A stretch of DNA of 6,206 bases from Halomonas halophila (lineage in GTDB: Bacteria; Pseudomonadota; Gammaproteobacteria; Pseudomonadales; Halomonadaceae), in assembly GCA_002433675.1 (NCBI GenBank), contig DJIP01000258.1, forward strand, positions 1 through 6,206, in the 5' to 3' direction. The position numbers and the translations under genes were made by a program. The notes below the pieces were generated by a model. The model had not been told where the DNA came from, made no database searches, and saw only the letters and a program-made list of their open reading frames with translations. Positions within the stretch are counted from its first letter, which is position 1. Each line of letters opens with the position of its first letter. Positions 1 to 6,184 of this stretch are shown here, piece by piece.

Positions 1-890
1 TGGCGTCGATGCTGGTGCTGCTGATGGGCGCGCTGGCGATCGTCATCTACCTGATCGTGCGGGGCATCGAGGCGCGCATGGCGCGGCTCGAGATGGCCGC
101 CACCCGGCTTGCCAGCGGTCGCCTCGATACCCGGGTCAAGGTCGAGAGCGGCGACTTTCTCGGACGTGTCGGCATGGCCTTCAACGGCATGGCCTCCCAG
201 GTGCAGTCGTTGTTGCGGGCCCAGCAGGACATGATCCGTGCGGTGTCCCACGAACTCAGGACGCCGGTGGCGAGGATTCGCTTTGCGGTGCAGATGGTCG
301 AGGACATGTCCGAGGACGCCCTGGTCAGGCGCCAGTTGCAGGGGGTCGACAGCGACATCGACGAACTCGACGATCTGATCGACGAAATCCTCACCTATGC
401 GCGCCTCGACAGCGAGACCATCCACGGTGTCGAAGCCTCCCCTGAACCGGTGGAGCTGCGCGACATCTGCGAGCGGGTGATCGACTCCCTGATGCCGTTG
501 CACGGCAATCTTGACGTGCGTCTGACGGCGGGGCCGGAGATCGAGGTCCACGCCGATTCCCGCTATCTGCAGCGGGCCACCCAGAATCTGGTGGCCAACG
601 CCTGCCGCCACGCCCGCACCCGGGTCAAGGTCAGCCTGCTCGATGAACCCCACCAGGTGAGGGTCGACGTGGAGGACGATGGGGAAGGGGTGCCGCCGGA
701 GGCGCGCCAGGATATCTTCAAGCCCTTCGCCCGTCTGGATGACAGCCGCACCCGCCGCTCCGGTGGCTATGGGCTGGGGCTGTCCATCGTGCAGAAGGTG
801 ATGGCCTGGCACGGCGGCACCGTCAGCGTGGACGAGAGTCCCGGCCTCAAGGGCGCGCGCTTCTCGCTGATCATCCCCCGCCGGGTCTGA
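1..890 (+). CDS. Two-component sensor histidine kinase, RstB-like (5' end missing)
   Basis: This is the C-terminal part of an inner-membrane sensor kinase that autophosphorylates on histidine and passes the phosphate to a response regulator. The frame is open to the left edge (first full codon at 3), so the ATG at 9 is probably internal and the periplasmic sensor lies outside the window. Counting from that Met, residues 1-18 form a transmembrane helix, about 18-72 a HAMP linker, and about 73-135 the HisKA dimerisation domain with SHELRTP (phospho-acceptor His81). The HATPase domain fills about 175-290: N-box around NLVANA (193-198), G1 box DDGEG (223-227), F-box FKPF (237-240) and G2 box GYGLGLS (253-259). 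All catalytic boxes are intact. The H-box context (ELRTPVARIRF) resembles RstB-type kinases. The partner regulator is not in view and is probably upstream. No clear terminator follows the stop. The stimulus is unknown. Confidence 0.93.
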   Translation, partial: ASMLVLLMGALAIVIYLIVRGIEARMARLEMAATRLASGRLDTRVKVESGDFLGRVGMAFNGMASQVQSLLRAQQDMIRAVSHELRTPVARIRFAVQMVEDMSEDALVRRQLQGVDSDIDELDDLIDEILTYARLDSETIHGVEASPEPVELRDICERVIDSLMPLHGNLDVRLTAGPEIEVHADSRYLQRATQNLVANACRHARTRVKVSLLDEPHQVRVDVEDDGEGVPPEARQDIFKPFARLDDSRTRRSGGYGLGLSIVQKVMAWHGGTVSVDESPGLKGARFSLIIPRRV

Positions 891-936
891 GGCCACCGTC
901 CGAAGCGTTGCCGGCACCCCCGCGCATGATCCCGCC

Positions 937-1062
937 TCAGGCCGGCTTGATCCCTTCCTGCACCGCAAAGGACGTCTCCCGCGCGGTGCGCAGGAAGTCC
1001 ACCATCCACGGGGCTTCCCGGGTGTCCTCGCGAATGGCAGCTGGAATAGAGAGTGTGCTCCA
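937..1062 (-). pseudogene. metR 3'-end remnant (duplicated C-terminal fragment)
   Basis: Read on the minus strand, this stretch encodes 41 residues, from WSTLSIPAAIRED to VQEGIKPA and a TGA stop. It closely copies the MetR C-terminus (WSTLFAAIRED to VLEGIKPA, 39 residues). It lies immediately downstream of the intact metR stop in a different frame (offset 131 bp, not a multiple of 3). It has no start codon or Shine-Dalgarno sequence of its own, so it is probably not translated independently. Compared with metR it carries a two-residue in-frame insertion (SIP for F) and a Leu-to-Gln change near the end, yet its stop codon and reading frame are preserved. It may be the displaced 3' end of a former or related metR, left by recombination or by a partial tandem duplication. 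Confidence 0.8.
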
Positions 1063-1187
1063 GTCTTTCAGGCCGGCTTGATGCCCTCCAGCACCGCAAA
1101 GGACGTCTCCCGCGCGGTGCGCAGGAAGTCCACCATCCACGGGGCTTCCCGGGTGTCCTCGCGGATCGCCGCGAACAAAGTACTCCA
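937..1187. repeat. Imperfect direct repeat, 131-bp period, 73-bp identical core
   Basis: Unit A (937-1062) and unit B (1068-1187) are direct repeats separated by only 5 bp. Bases 960-1032 are identical to 1091-1163 (73 bp, no mismatch). On the right-hand (metR-internal) side the similarity drops abruptly and a 6-bp length difference appears. On the stop-codon side there are three mismatches in 23 bp (952, 955, 959). Unit B is the real 3' end of metR. Recombination between the cores would delete 131 bp and still leave a full-length metR, ending in VQEGIKPA instead of VLEGIKPA. Confidence 0.92.
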
Positions 1188-1982
1188 GACCCCGTCCTCT
1201 CCCAGTGCGACGGCCTTGACGTAGTCCCGCTCCAGGTACTCGGTCAGCGCCCAGTTGGGCAGCGCACAGACTCCGCGGCCGCTGGCCACCAGCTGCATCA
1301 TCATGATCGTCAGCTCGGCGGTGCGCACCTCCCTGGGGGTGATGCCGGCAGGGTCGAGGAACTGGGTGAACACATCCAGGCGTGAACGTTCCACCGGGTA
1401 GGTGATCAGGGTGAGATCGGCCAGATCCTGAGGCGAGACGTGGGAGCGCCCGGCCAGGGCGTGCTGACGCGCCACGGCGAGCAGCCCCTCGTAGCGAAAC
1501 AGCGGCTCGTAGTGAACACCGGGCAGGGGTTGGGGGTCGGCGGTGATCACCAGATCGAGCTGCTCGCGGGCCAGCGCCGGCAGCGGATCGAAGTGGTGGC
1601 CGCCGGGGATGTCGATCTCGACCTCTGGCCAATGGTCGCGGAAGTGATCCACGGTGGGCATCAGCCACTGAAAGCAGCTATGACACTCGATCGCCATGTG
1701 CAGGCGGCCCTGCTCGTTGCCGGCCAGGCGTGCCAGGTCACGCTCGGCCATGCGCACCTGGGGCAGGATCTGTTCGGCCAGGTTCAAAAGGCGCAGCCCG
1801 GCCCGGGTGAACTCCACCGGCCGGGTCTTGCGCAGGAACAGGGGCCCGCCCAGACGCTCCTCCAGATCCTTGAGCTGGTGGGACAGCGCCGACTGGGTCA
1901 GGTGGACCCGTTCGGCGGCCTCCACCAGGGAGCCGGCGTCGCGCAGCGCTATCAATGTGCGCAGATGACGGAGTTCGAGCAT
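1068..1982 (-). CDS. metR: MetR, LysR-family transcriptional activator of methionine synthesis
   Basis: This is a 304-residue LysR-type regulator, slightly shorter than E. coli MetR (about 317). The N-terminal winged HTH covers about residues 1-60 (RHLRTLIALRDAGSL, then LTQSALSHQLKDLEERLG as recognition region). A linker helix follows to about 88, then the effector-binding domain. The signature AIECHSCFQWLMP (97-109) and the later TYPVERSRLDVFTQFLDPAG closely match MetR proteins, which use homocysteine as co-effector. It is divergent from metE with a 104-bp gap, the standard arrangement, and in relatives MetR activates metE and represses itself. The ATG at 1982 has only a weak AAGAAG ribosome site (1992-1997, 9-nt spacing), which lies inside a MetR-box candidate. 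No terminator is visible after the stop; instead there is a duplicate of the gene's own 3' end. Transcription could therefore run antisense into the kinase gene. Confidence 0.96.
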   Translation of the reverse strand: MLELRHLRTLIALRDAGSLVEAAERVHLTQSALSHQLKDLEERLGGPLFLRKTRPVEFTRAGLRLLNLAEQILPQVRMAERDLARLAGNEQGRLHMAIECHSCFQWLMPTVDHFRDHWPEVEIDIPGGHHFDPLPALAREQLDLVITADPQPLPGVHYEPLFRYEGLLAVARQHALAGRSHVSPQDLADLTLITYPVERSRLDVFTQFLDPAGITPREVRTAELTIMMMQLVASGRGVCALPNWALTEYLERDYVKAVALGEDGVWSTLFAAIREDTREAPWMVDFLRTARETSFAVLEGIKPA

Positions 1983-1987
1983 TATCG

Positions 1988-2000
1988 TGAGCTTCTTTCA
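1988..2000. promoter_or_regulatory. Candidate MetR operator (MetR box)
   Basis: TGAGCTTCTTTCA matches the known MetR consensus TGAA-N5-TTCA at 7 of 8 defined positions. It begins 6 bp from the metR start codon and covers the metR ribosome-binding region, so MetR bound here could repress metR. It is centred about 93 bp from the metE start, a usable upstream position for activating metE. I found no second site this good in the gap, although E. coli metE has two. Confidence 0.5.
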
Positions 2001-2059
2001 TAGTAAAGATTAAGAAGTTTAGTTTGATTCACCCTTCGGATGCCAGCGACACTTCGTCG

Positions 2060-2065
2060 TATCAT
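2060..2065 (+). promoter_or_regulatory. Possible -10 element of the metE promoter
   Basis: TATCAT differs from the sigma-70 -10 consensus TATAAT at one position. No good -35 hexamer lies 16-18 bp upstream, which would suit a promoter dependent on an activator such as MetR. The implied start near 2072 gives a leader of about 15 nt, which would exclude the left arm of the inverted repeat at 2025-2084. The call rests on one hexamer and is weak. Confidence 0.28.
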
Positions 2066-2073
2066 TCATGATC

Positions 2074-2080
2074 AAGGTGA
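2074..2080 (+). promoter_or_regulatory. metE ribosome-binding site
   Basis: AAGGTGA is a strong match to the 16S rRNA 3' end, with 6-nt spacing to the ATG at 2087. It fixes the metE start. The core is part of the palindrome GGTGA-A-TCACC (2076-2086) and of the longer inverted repeat described separately. Confidence 0.85.
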
Positions 2081-2086
2081 ATCACC

Positions 2087-4387
2087 ATGACTTTTTCTCA
2101 TATTCTGGGATATCCGCGCATCGGTGCCGATCGCGAGCTCAAGCGCGCCACCGAAGCCTACTGGAAGGGCGACGTCGATCGGGCCAGCCTGGAGGCCAGC
2201 GGTCGCGAGTTGCGCAAGCGTCACTGGCAGGATCAGCGCGAGGCGGGACTGGACCTGGTGACGGTGGGCGACTTCGCCTTCTATGACCAGGTGCTCAACG
2301 TGTCGCTGCTGCTGGGTGCGGTGCCGGCGCGTTTTGCTGCAAAGGCCGAGCTCGAGCGCGGTGAAGTCGATCTGGACACTGCCTTTCGCATGGCCCGGGG
2401 CCGCGCGCCCAGCGGTGAGCCCGCCGCCGCCTGCGAGATGACCAAGTACTTCGATACCAACTACCACTACCTGGTGCCGGAACTGCACCAGGGGCAGGAC
2501 TTCCGCCTGGCCAGCACGCGGCTGTTCGACGAGGTCGTCGAGGCGCAGCAGCAGGGTCATACGGTCAAGGTGGCACTGGTCGGTCCGCTGACCTGGCTGT
2601 GGCTCGGCAAGCAGCGGGGCGAGTCGTCCTTCGATAGTCTGGCGCTGCTCGATGGCGTGCTGGCGGTCTACGCCGAGGTGTTCGCCCGACTCGCCAAGCT
2701 GGGAGTCGAGTGGGTGCAACTCGACGAGCCGGCCCTGGCCCAGGACCTGCCCGGCGACTGGAAGGTAGCCTTCGAGCGTGCCTACCACCATCTGCAGGGC
2801 TCGGGGGTCAAGCTGCTGGTGGCCAACTACTTCGGCGGCCTCGGCGATAACCTGACCCTGGCGGTCAATCTGCCGGTGGCGGGGCTGCACCTGGACGCCG
2901 TGCGCGCCCCCCAGGAGGTCGAGACGGTGGTCGACCGTCTGTTGCCTCACAAGGTGCTGTCGCTGGGGGTCATCGACGGACGCAACATCTGGCGCGCTGA
3001 CCTGGCTGCCCTGCGCGATCAGTGGACCAACGCCGCCCGCCGCCTGGGCGAGCGTCTGTGGATCGCCCCCAGTTGTTCGCTGCTGCATGTGCCGGTGGAC
3101 CTGGAGCGCGAGACCGAGCTCGACGCCGAGTTCAGAAGCTGGCTGGCCTTCGCCCGCCAGAAGCTCGACGAGACCGTGACGCTGGCAAGACTGTTCGCCG
3201 GCCGGGCGCGTCCCGAAGACGAGGCGCAGTTGGCGGCCTCGGTTCAGGCCATCGCCTCGCGGCGTGAGTCGCCACGGATTCATCGCGCCGAGGTCGGTGC
3301 ACGTCTGGCGGCGCTTGGCGAGGCCGACAGCCAGCGCCCGAGCCCCTATCTGCAGCGTGCCGAGCAGCAGCGTCGCGCCCTCGGACTGCCGCTGTTTCCG
3401 ACCACCACCATCGGCTCCTTCCCCCAGACCGCCGAGATTCGCGCTGCCCGTCGTGACCACAAGGCAGGACGCCTGTCCGCTGACGACTACCACGCCAGGA
3501 TGCGCGAGGAGATCGCCCAGGCGGTGCGGCTGCAGGAAGAATTGGGGCTGGACATGCTGGTCCACGGCGAGGCCGAGCGTAACGACATGGTCGAGTACTT
3601 CGGCGAGCAGCTCGACGGCTACGCCTTCACCCGCTTCGGCTGGGTCCAGAGCTATGGGTCTCGCTGCGTCAAGCCACCGATCCTGTTCGGCGATGTGAGC
3701 CGTCCTGCACCGATGACGGTGGAGTGGAGTCGTTACGCCCAGTCGCTGACCGGGGCGCCGATGAAGGGCATGCTGACCGGCCCGGTGACCATGCTGCAGT
3801 GGGCCTTCGTGCGCGATGACCAGCCTCGCGCGACCACCTGCCGCCAGATCGCCCTGGCACTGCGTGACGAGGTGTGTGACCTGGAGGCGGCGGGCATTCG
3901 CGCCATCCAGATCGACGAGCCGGCGCTGCGGGAAGGCCTGCCGCTGCGCAAGGCCGAGTGGCAGGAATATCTGGACTGGGCGGTGGAGGCGTTCCGCCTG
4001 TCGGCCAGCGGCGTGGCGGACGCGACCCAGATCCACACCCATATGTGCTATTCCGAGTTCAATGACATCATCGCCTCCATCGCCGAGCTGGATGCCGACG
4101 TCATCACCATCGAGACCTCGCGCTCCGATATGGAGTTGCTCGACGCCTTCCGTGACTTCGACTATCCCAACGAGATCGGACCGGGGGTCTACGACATCCA
4201 TTCACCGAACCTGCCCGAGGTGGACTGGATGGTAGCGCTGATGGAAAAGGCCGCCGAGCGCATCTCGCTGGAGCGGCTGTGGGTCAACCCGGACTGTGGC
4301 CTCAAGACCCGCCAGTGGAATGAGGTGACGCCGGCGCTGGCCAATATGGTCCAGGCGGCCAAGGAGCTGCGTCGACGCCACGCCTGA
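2087..4387 (+). CDS. metE: MetE, cobalamin-independent methionine synthase
   Basis: This cytosolic zinc enzyme transfers a methyl group from 5-methyltetrahydropteroyl-glutamate to homocysteine, the last step of methionine synthesis, without vitamin B12. It has 766 residues (E. coli 753), so it is complete. The N-terminal half opens with the family motif [21 protein letters not shown]; the C-terminal catalytic barrel starts near [10 protein letters not shown] (439-448). Zinc ligands are His652 and Cys654 (THMC), Glu676 (TIETSRSD) and Cys737 (NPDCGLK). Ser444 (IGS), Glu495 (VHGE), Asp610 (QIDEPAL) and His705 (YDIHSP) occupy the other active-site positions. All eight match the E. coli residues with a constant offset of 11, which argues for a functional enzyme. 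It is divergent from metR and very likely MetR-activated. No cobalamin or SAM riboswitch fits in the 104-bp upstream gap. The start is set by a strong Shine-Dalgarno sequence. Confidence 0.98.
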   Translation: MTFSHILGYPRIGADRELKRATEAYWKGDVDRASLEASGRELRKRHWQDQREAGLDLVTVGDFAFYDQVLNVSLLLGAVPARFAAKAELERGEVDLDTAFRMARGRAPSGEPAAACEMTKYFDTNYHYLVPELHQGQDFRLASTRLFDEVVEAQQQGHTVKVALVGPLTWLWLGKQRGESSFDSLALLDGVLAVYAEVFARLAKLGVEWVQLDEPALAQDLPGDWKVAFERAYHHLQGSGVKLLVANYFGGLGDNLTLAVNLPVAGLHLDAVRAPQEVETVVDRLLPHKVLSLGVIDGRNIWRADLAALRDQWTNAARRLGERLWIAPSCSLLHVPVDLERETELDAEFRSWLAFARQKLDETVTLARLFAGRARPEDEAQLAASVQAIASRRESPRIHRAEVGARLAALGEADSQRPSPYLQRAEQQRRALGLPLFPTTTIGSFPQTAEIRAARRDHKAGRLSADDYHARMREEIAQAVRLQEELGLDMLVHGEAERNDMVEYFGEQLDGYAFTRFGWVQSYGSRCVKPPILFGDVSRPAPMTVEWSRYAQSLTGAPMKGMLTGPVTMLQWAFVRDDQPRATTCRQIALALRDEVCDLEAAGIRAIQIDEPALREGLPLRKAEWQEYLDWAVEAFRLSASGVADATQIHTHMCYSEFNDIIASIAELDADVITIETSRSDMELLDAFRDFDYPNEIGPGVYDIHSPNLPEVDWMVALMEKAAERISLERLWVNPDCGLKTRQWNEVTPALANMVQAAKELRRRHA

Positions 4388-4517
4388 CGACCACCCTGCA
4401 CCGGAGGGGCTGTGGCGTCGGGAAGCGCGGTTGAAAGTTCGTCGATTGTGCGAGGCGGCGTTGTCATGGTGGCAGAGCCGCGCCTTTTGACGATGTGGCT
4501 GGTAAGCTTCGCCAGTA

Positions 4518-4557
4518 GGCCCCGACAGGGACGCGCCAGACGGCACCTGGCGGGGCC
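4518..4557. other. GC-rich dyad symmetry downstream of metE
   Basis: GGCCCCG (4518-4524) is the reverse complement of CGGGGCC (4551-4557), and inside it CGCCAG (4534-4539) pairs with CTGGCG (4547-4552) around a 7-nt loop. The two stems share 4551-4552, so RNA could form either one or a combined, bulged structure. No T-run follows, so this is not a typical intrinsic terminator. It may help end metE transcription by a Rho-assisted route, stabilise the mRNA 3' end, or serve as an operator for the downstream lipoprotein gene. The rest of the 4388-4595 gap shows no convincing gene or promoter. Confidence 0.4.
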
Positions 4558-4583
4558 ACGGAATCGTACTGATGTCGTGATCG

Positions 4584-4589
4584 AAGGAG
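4584..4589 (+). promoter_or_regulatory. Ribosome-binding site of the lipoprotein gene
   Basis: AAGGAG is a near-perfect Shine-Dalgarno sequence 6 nt before the ATG at 4596. It supports that start, which also yields a correct lipoprotein signal peptide. Confidence 0.85.
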
Positions 4590-4595
4590 CCTGTC

Positions 4596-5351
4596 ATGTG
4601 TCGTCCCGCTGTCGTCTCACCCCTCCTTGTCGTGATGCTGAGTGGACTGGTGGGGTGCGCCACTGCCAGCGCTCCCGGTCCTGCCAGCGAGCAGACCGAT
4701 CGCGCCGAGCGGCGCGGCTCCTTTACCGATGCGCCGGTGGAGCAGAAGGCGCCGCTGCTGCCCTCTGCCTACTTCGTCGGTGATGGCGCCACCTTCGTTG
4801 GCTGGCGCTGTTCACCGAGTCAGGACATGGTCTCGGCGACCCAGGAGGATTCGCTCAGGTTGTGGACCACCCACGGTGCCGAGCAGTTGCCCCAGGCGGT
4901 GGTGGACCAGGGCGAGCGCTACCAGCGGGGGGAGCTCAGCGCCCACATTCTCGGTGATCGGGCGGTGATCAAGAGCTCCCGCGGTCGGCTCGAGTGCGAA
5001 GCCCGTACCCGCCGTGACTCCCTGCGGCGCAGCGACAAGCCCGGGGTGATGTTCCTGGCCCGGGGCAACGAGCCAGGCTGGCACCTGGAGCTGGCCAATG
5101 ACGTGCCGCGCATCGACATGAGTCTGGACTACGGCGAGCGTGAAGTGAGCCTGCCCTATCGTGTCACCACCCTGGATAACGGCGCCGGTCGAGTGATCTT
5201 GGAAAGCGGTCGCGCCGATGCGCCCTTCGAGCTGCGCATCGAGGCCGGTGCCTGCTTCGACGATATGGCGGGCACTCCCTGGCCGGCCCAGGTCACCTTG
5301 AACGTCAATGGACGTCAGTTGCAGGGATGTGGGCAGGGTATCGCCCCCTGA
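4596..5351 (+). CDS. Two-domain lipoprotein: MliC-like domain plus COG3650-like NEPGW domain
   Basis: This is a 251-residue secreted lipoprotein. Residues 1-20 form a signal peptide ending in the lipobox LVGC, with Cys21 as lipid anchor; Ala at +2 (no Asp) predicts outer-membrane sorting. Residues 22-56 are a polar linker. About 57-137 resemble the MliC fold (membrane-bound C-type lysozyme inhibitor): YFVGDGATFVGWRC, LRLWTTHGAEQLPQ, GERYQRGELSAHI, and a closing RLECEA, with Cys72 and Cys134 placed for a disulfide. About 151-248 carry a second domain with FLARGNEPGWHLEL, Cys220 (ACFDDMAGTPWP) and Cys245 (LQGCG), typical of uncharacterised COG3650-type periplasmic domains. The role is inferred: possibly envelope protection or lysozyme inhibition, not proven. 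The gene appears monocistronic, with its own Shine-Dalgarno sequence and a strong terminator 67 bp after the stop. The family fit of the first domain is by motif only. Confidence 0.85.
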   Translation: MCRPAVVSPLLVVMLSGLVGCATASAPGPASEQTDRAERRGSFTDAPVEQKAPLLPSAYFVGDGATFVGWRCSPSQDMVSATQEDSLRLWTTHGAEQLPQAVVDQGERYQRGELSAHILGDRAVIKSSRGRLECEARTRRDSLRRSDKPGVMFLARGNEPGWHLELANDVPRIDMSLDYGEREVSLPYRVTTLDNGAGRVILESGRADAPFELRIEAGACFDDMAGTPWPAQVTLNVNGRQLQGCGQGIAP

Positions 5352-5418
5352 CGGGTGGTGCCGTGGACGCGCTTGGCAAGCCGACGAAAGGGTCCTTGTC
5401 TTGTGTAGCCAGCACACG

Positions 5419-5455
5419 CGAATAGAGCGCCGAGCGGCGCTTTATTCGTTTTTAT
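5419..5455 (+). terminator. Rho-independent terminator of the lipoprotein gene
   Basis: The arms 5419-5432 and 5435-5448 pair over 13-14 bp (CGAATA, a G-T wobble, then AGCGCCG) around a tiny GAGC loop, followed directly by TTTTTAT. No A-run precedes the stem, so it acts on the plus strand only. It separates the lipoprotein gene from azoR. Confidence 0.93.
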
Positions 5456-5485
5456 CGAAAGATATTCCGAGATTTATTCGCTTTT
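5441..5485 (+). repeat. Short direct repeat TTTATTCG(T/C)TTTT
   Basis: The descending arm and T-tract of the terminator (5441-5453) recur at 5473-5485 with a single mismatch (12 of 13 bases), in an AT-rich stretch ahead of azoR. The second copy lacks the hairpin. It may be a partial duplication or low-complexity AT sequence near the azoR promoter. The only -10-like hexamer nearby is TAAACT (5504-5509), with no convincing -35. Confidence 0.5.
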
Positions 5486-5531
5486 CGTCGATTTTGTTGG
5501 CGGTAAACTGTGCGCAGACATCATCTTCCAC

Positions 5532-5535
5532 AGGA
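5532..5535 (+). promoter_or_regulatory. Ribosome-binding site deciding the azoR start
   Basis: AGGA lies 7 nt before the ATG at 5543. The in-frame GTG at 5510 has no such site and would add 11 residues ahead of the conserved N-terminal beta strand, so 5543 is preferred. Confidence 0.75.
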
Positions 5536-5542
5536 ACTCGCC

Positions 5543-6148
5543 ATGACCCGCGTTCTGCTTGTCACCTCATCCATCCTCGCCGACCAGGGCCAGTCCACCC
5601 AGCTGGCGCGCCACTTCGAGCGGCTGGTTCGCCAGCGTGACGATATCGAGATCACCCATCGCGACGTGATCGCCGACGACCTGCCGCATCTGGGCCTCGA
5701 GGAACTGTCCAGCTGGCAGGTGGCGGAGGCTGAGCGCAGCGAGGCACAGCGCGAGCTGGCGACGCGCTCGGATGAGCGTCTCGCCGAACTCGAGGCCCAC
5801 GATGTACTGGTGCTCGCCGTACCGCTGTACAACCTGGGCATTCCTTCCCAGCTCAAGGCCTGGTTCGACCGCATCCTGCGCGCGGGCAAGAGCTTCCGCT
5901 ATACCGAGAATGGCCCGGTGGGGCTGCTCGAGGGCAAGCGTGCCATCGTCCTCGGCGCTCGCGGCGGCCAGTACGCCGGCAGCGCTCTGGATACCCAGAC
6001 ACCGCACCTGCGCCATATGCTGGGCCTGATCGGCATCAATGAGGTCGAAACGGTGTTTGCCGAAGGGCTCAGCATGGGTGATGAGCACAAGGAAGCGGCC
6101 CTCACCACTGCCCACGCCGAGATCGAGGCGCTGGTCGCCAAGCTGTAA
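5543..6148 (+). CDS. azoR: AzoR, FMN-dependent NADH-azoreductase
   Basis: This cytosolic flavodoxin-like enzyme reduces azo compounds and quinones by two-electron transfer from NADH through FMN; quinone detoxification is the likely natural role. It has 201 residues, the same length as E. coli AzoR. MTRVLLVTSSILADQGQS (1-18) provides the phosphate-binding loop (Ser9, Ser10, Ser18). PLYNLGIPSQLKAWFDRI (94-111) and ARGG (139-142) are the other FMN-contact motifs, and SFRYTENGPVGLL includes the active-site Tyr120. The residue aligning with E. coli Phe162, which stacks in the active site, appears to be Leu162, so substrate preference may differ. The start at 5543 is supported by AGGA and by family length. 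Upstream sits the lipoprotein terminator, so azoR is probably transcribed from its own promoter within 5456-5530. A strong hairpin follows the stop. Confidence 0.95.
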   Translation: MTRVLLVTSSILADQGQSTQLARHFERLVRQRDDIEITHRDVIADDLPHLGLEELSSWQVAEAERSEAQRELATRSDERLAELEAHDVLVLAVPLYNLGIPSQLKAWFDRILRAGKSFRYTENGPVGLLEGKRAIVLGARGGQYAGSALDTQTPHLRHMLGLIGINEVETVFAEGLSMGDEHKEAALTTAHAEIEALVAKL

Positions 6149-6184
6149 GCCGCGCCCGACGTCTTAAGACAGTGATTCGCAAGC

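Larger units (their letters stand above)
2025..2084 (+). promoter_or_regulatory. Inverted repeat that can mask the metE Shine-Dalgarno
   Basis: TGATTCACC (2025-2033) is the exact reverse complement of GGTGAATCA (2076-2084). A one-base bulge allows two further A-T pairs (2035-2036 with 2074-2075). The right arm contains most of the metE Shine-Dalgarno sequence and reaches within 2 nt of the ATG. In a transcript starting upstream of 2025 the stem would hide the ribosome site. A local alternative, GGTG-AAT-CACC (2076-2086), would do the same more weakly. It could instead be a DNA operator, or chance. Confidence 0.35.

Noticed and set aside
937..1163. An integrase attachment site (duplicated gene 3' end, as left by integrative elements)
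   Set aside because: Only 5 bp separates the copies and no integrase or element genes are present. A decayed scar cannot be excluded, but nothing beyond the repeat supports it.
937..1668. A 243-codon minus-strand frame ending in the duplicated MetR tail
   Set aside because: Upstream of the remnant it runs through metR in the wrong frame and reads as Arg/Pro-rich nonsense. Only its last 41 codons are MetR-like.
1440..2003. Plus-strand open frames antisense to metR (187 and 90 codons)
   Set aside because: They are complements of the metR coding sequence, without ribosome sites or recognisable domains.
1983..2086. A cobalamin or SAM riboswitch upstream of metE
   Set aside because: The gap is only 104 bp, too short for a cobalamin riboswitch, and I see no SAM-riboswitch core or terminator/antiterminator pair.
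2072..4201. A 709-codon open frame antisense to metE
   Set aside because: It mirrors metE exactly, has low-complexity composition typical of antisense frames in GC-rich genes, and shows no family motifs, while the plus-strand metE has every catalytic residue.
4412..4783. A GTG-started frame behind a GGAGGGG motif downstream of metE
   Set aside because: The ribosome-like site is tempting, but the frame runs into the lipoprotein gene out of phase, has no recognisable motif, and the lipoprotein has clear domain and signal-peptide evidence.
5510..5542. An upstream GTG start for azoR
   Set aside because: It would add 11 residues before the conserved first strand, has no Shine-Dalgarno sequence, and overlaps the -10-like and leader region. 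The ATG at 5543 gives the family length.
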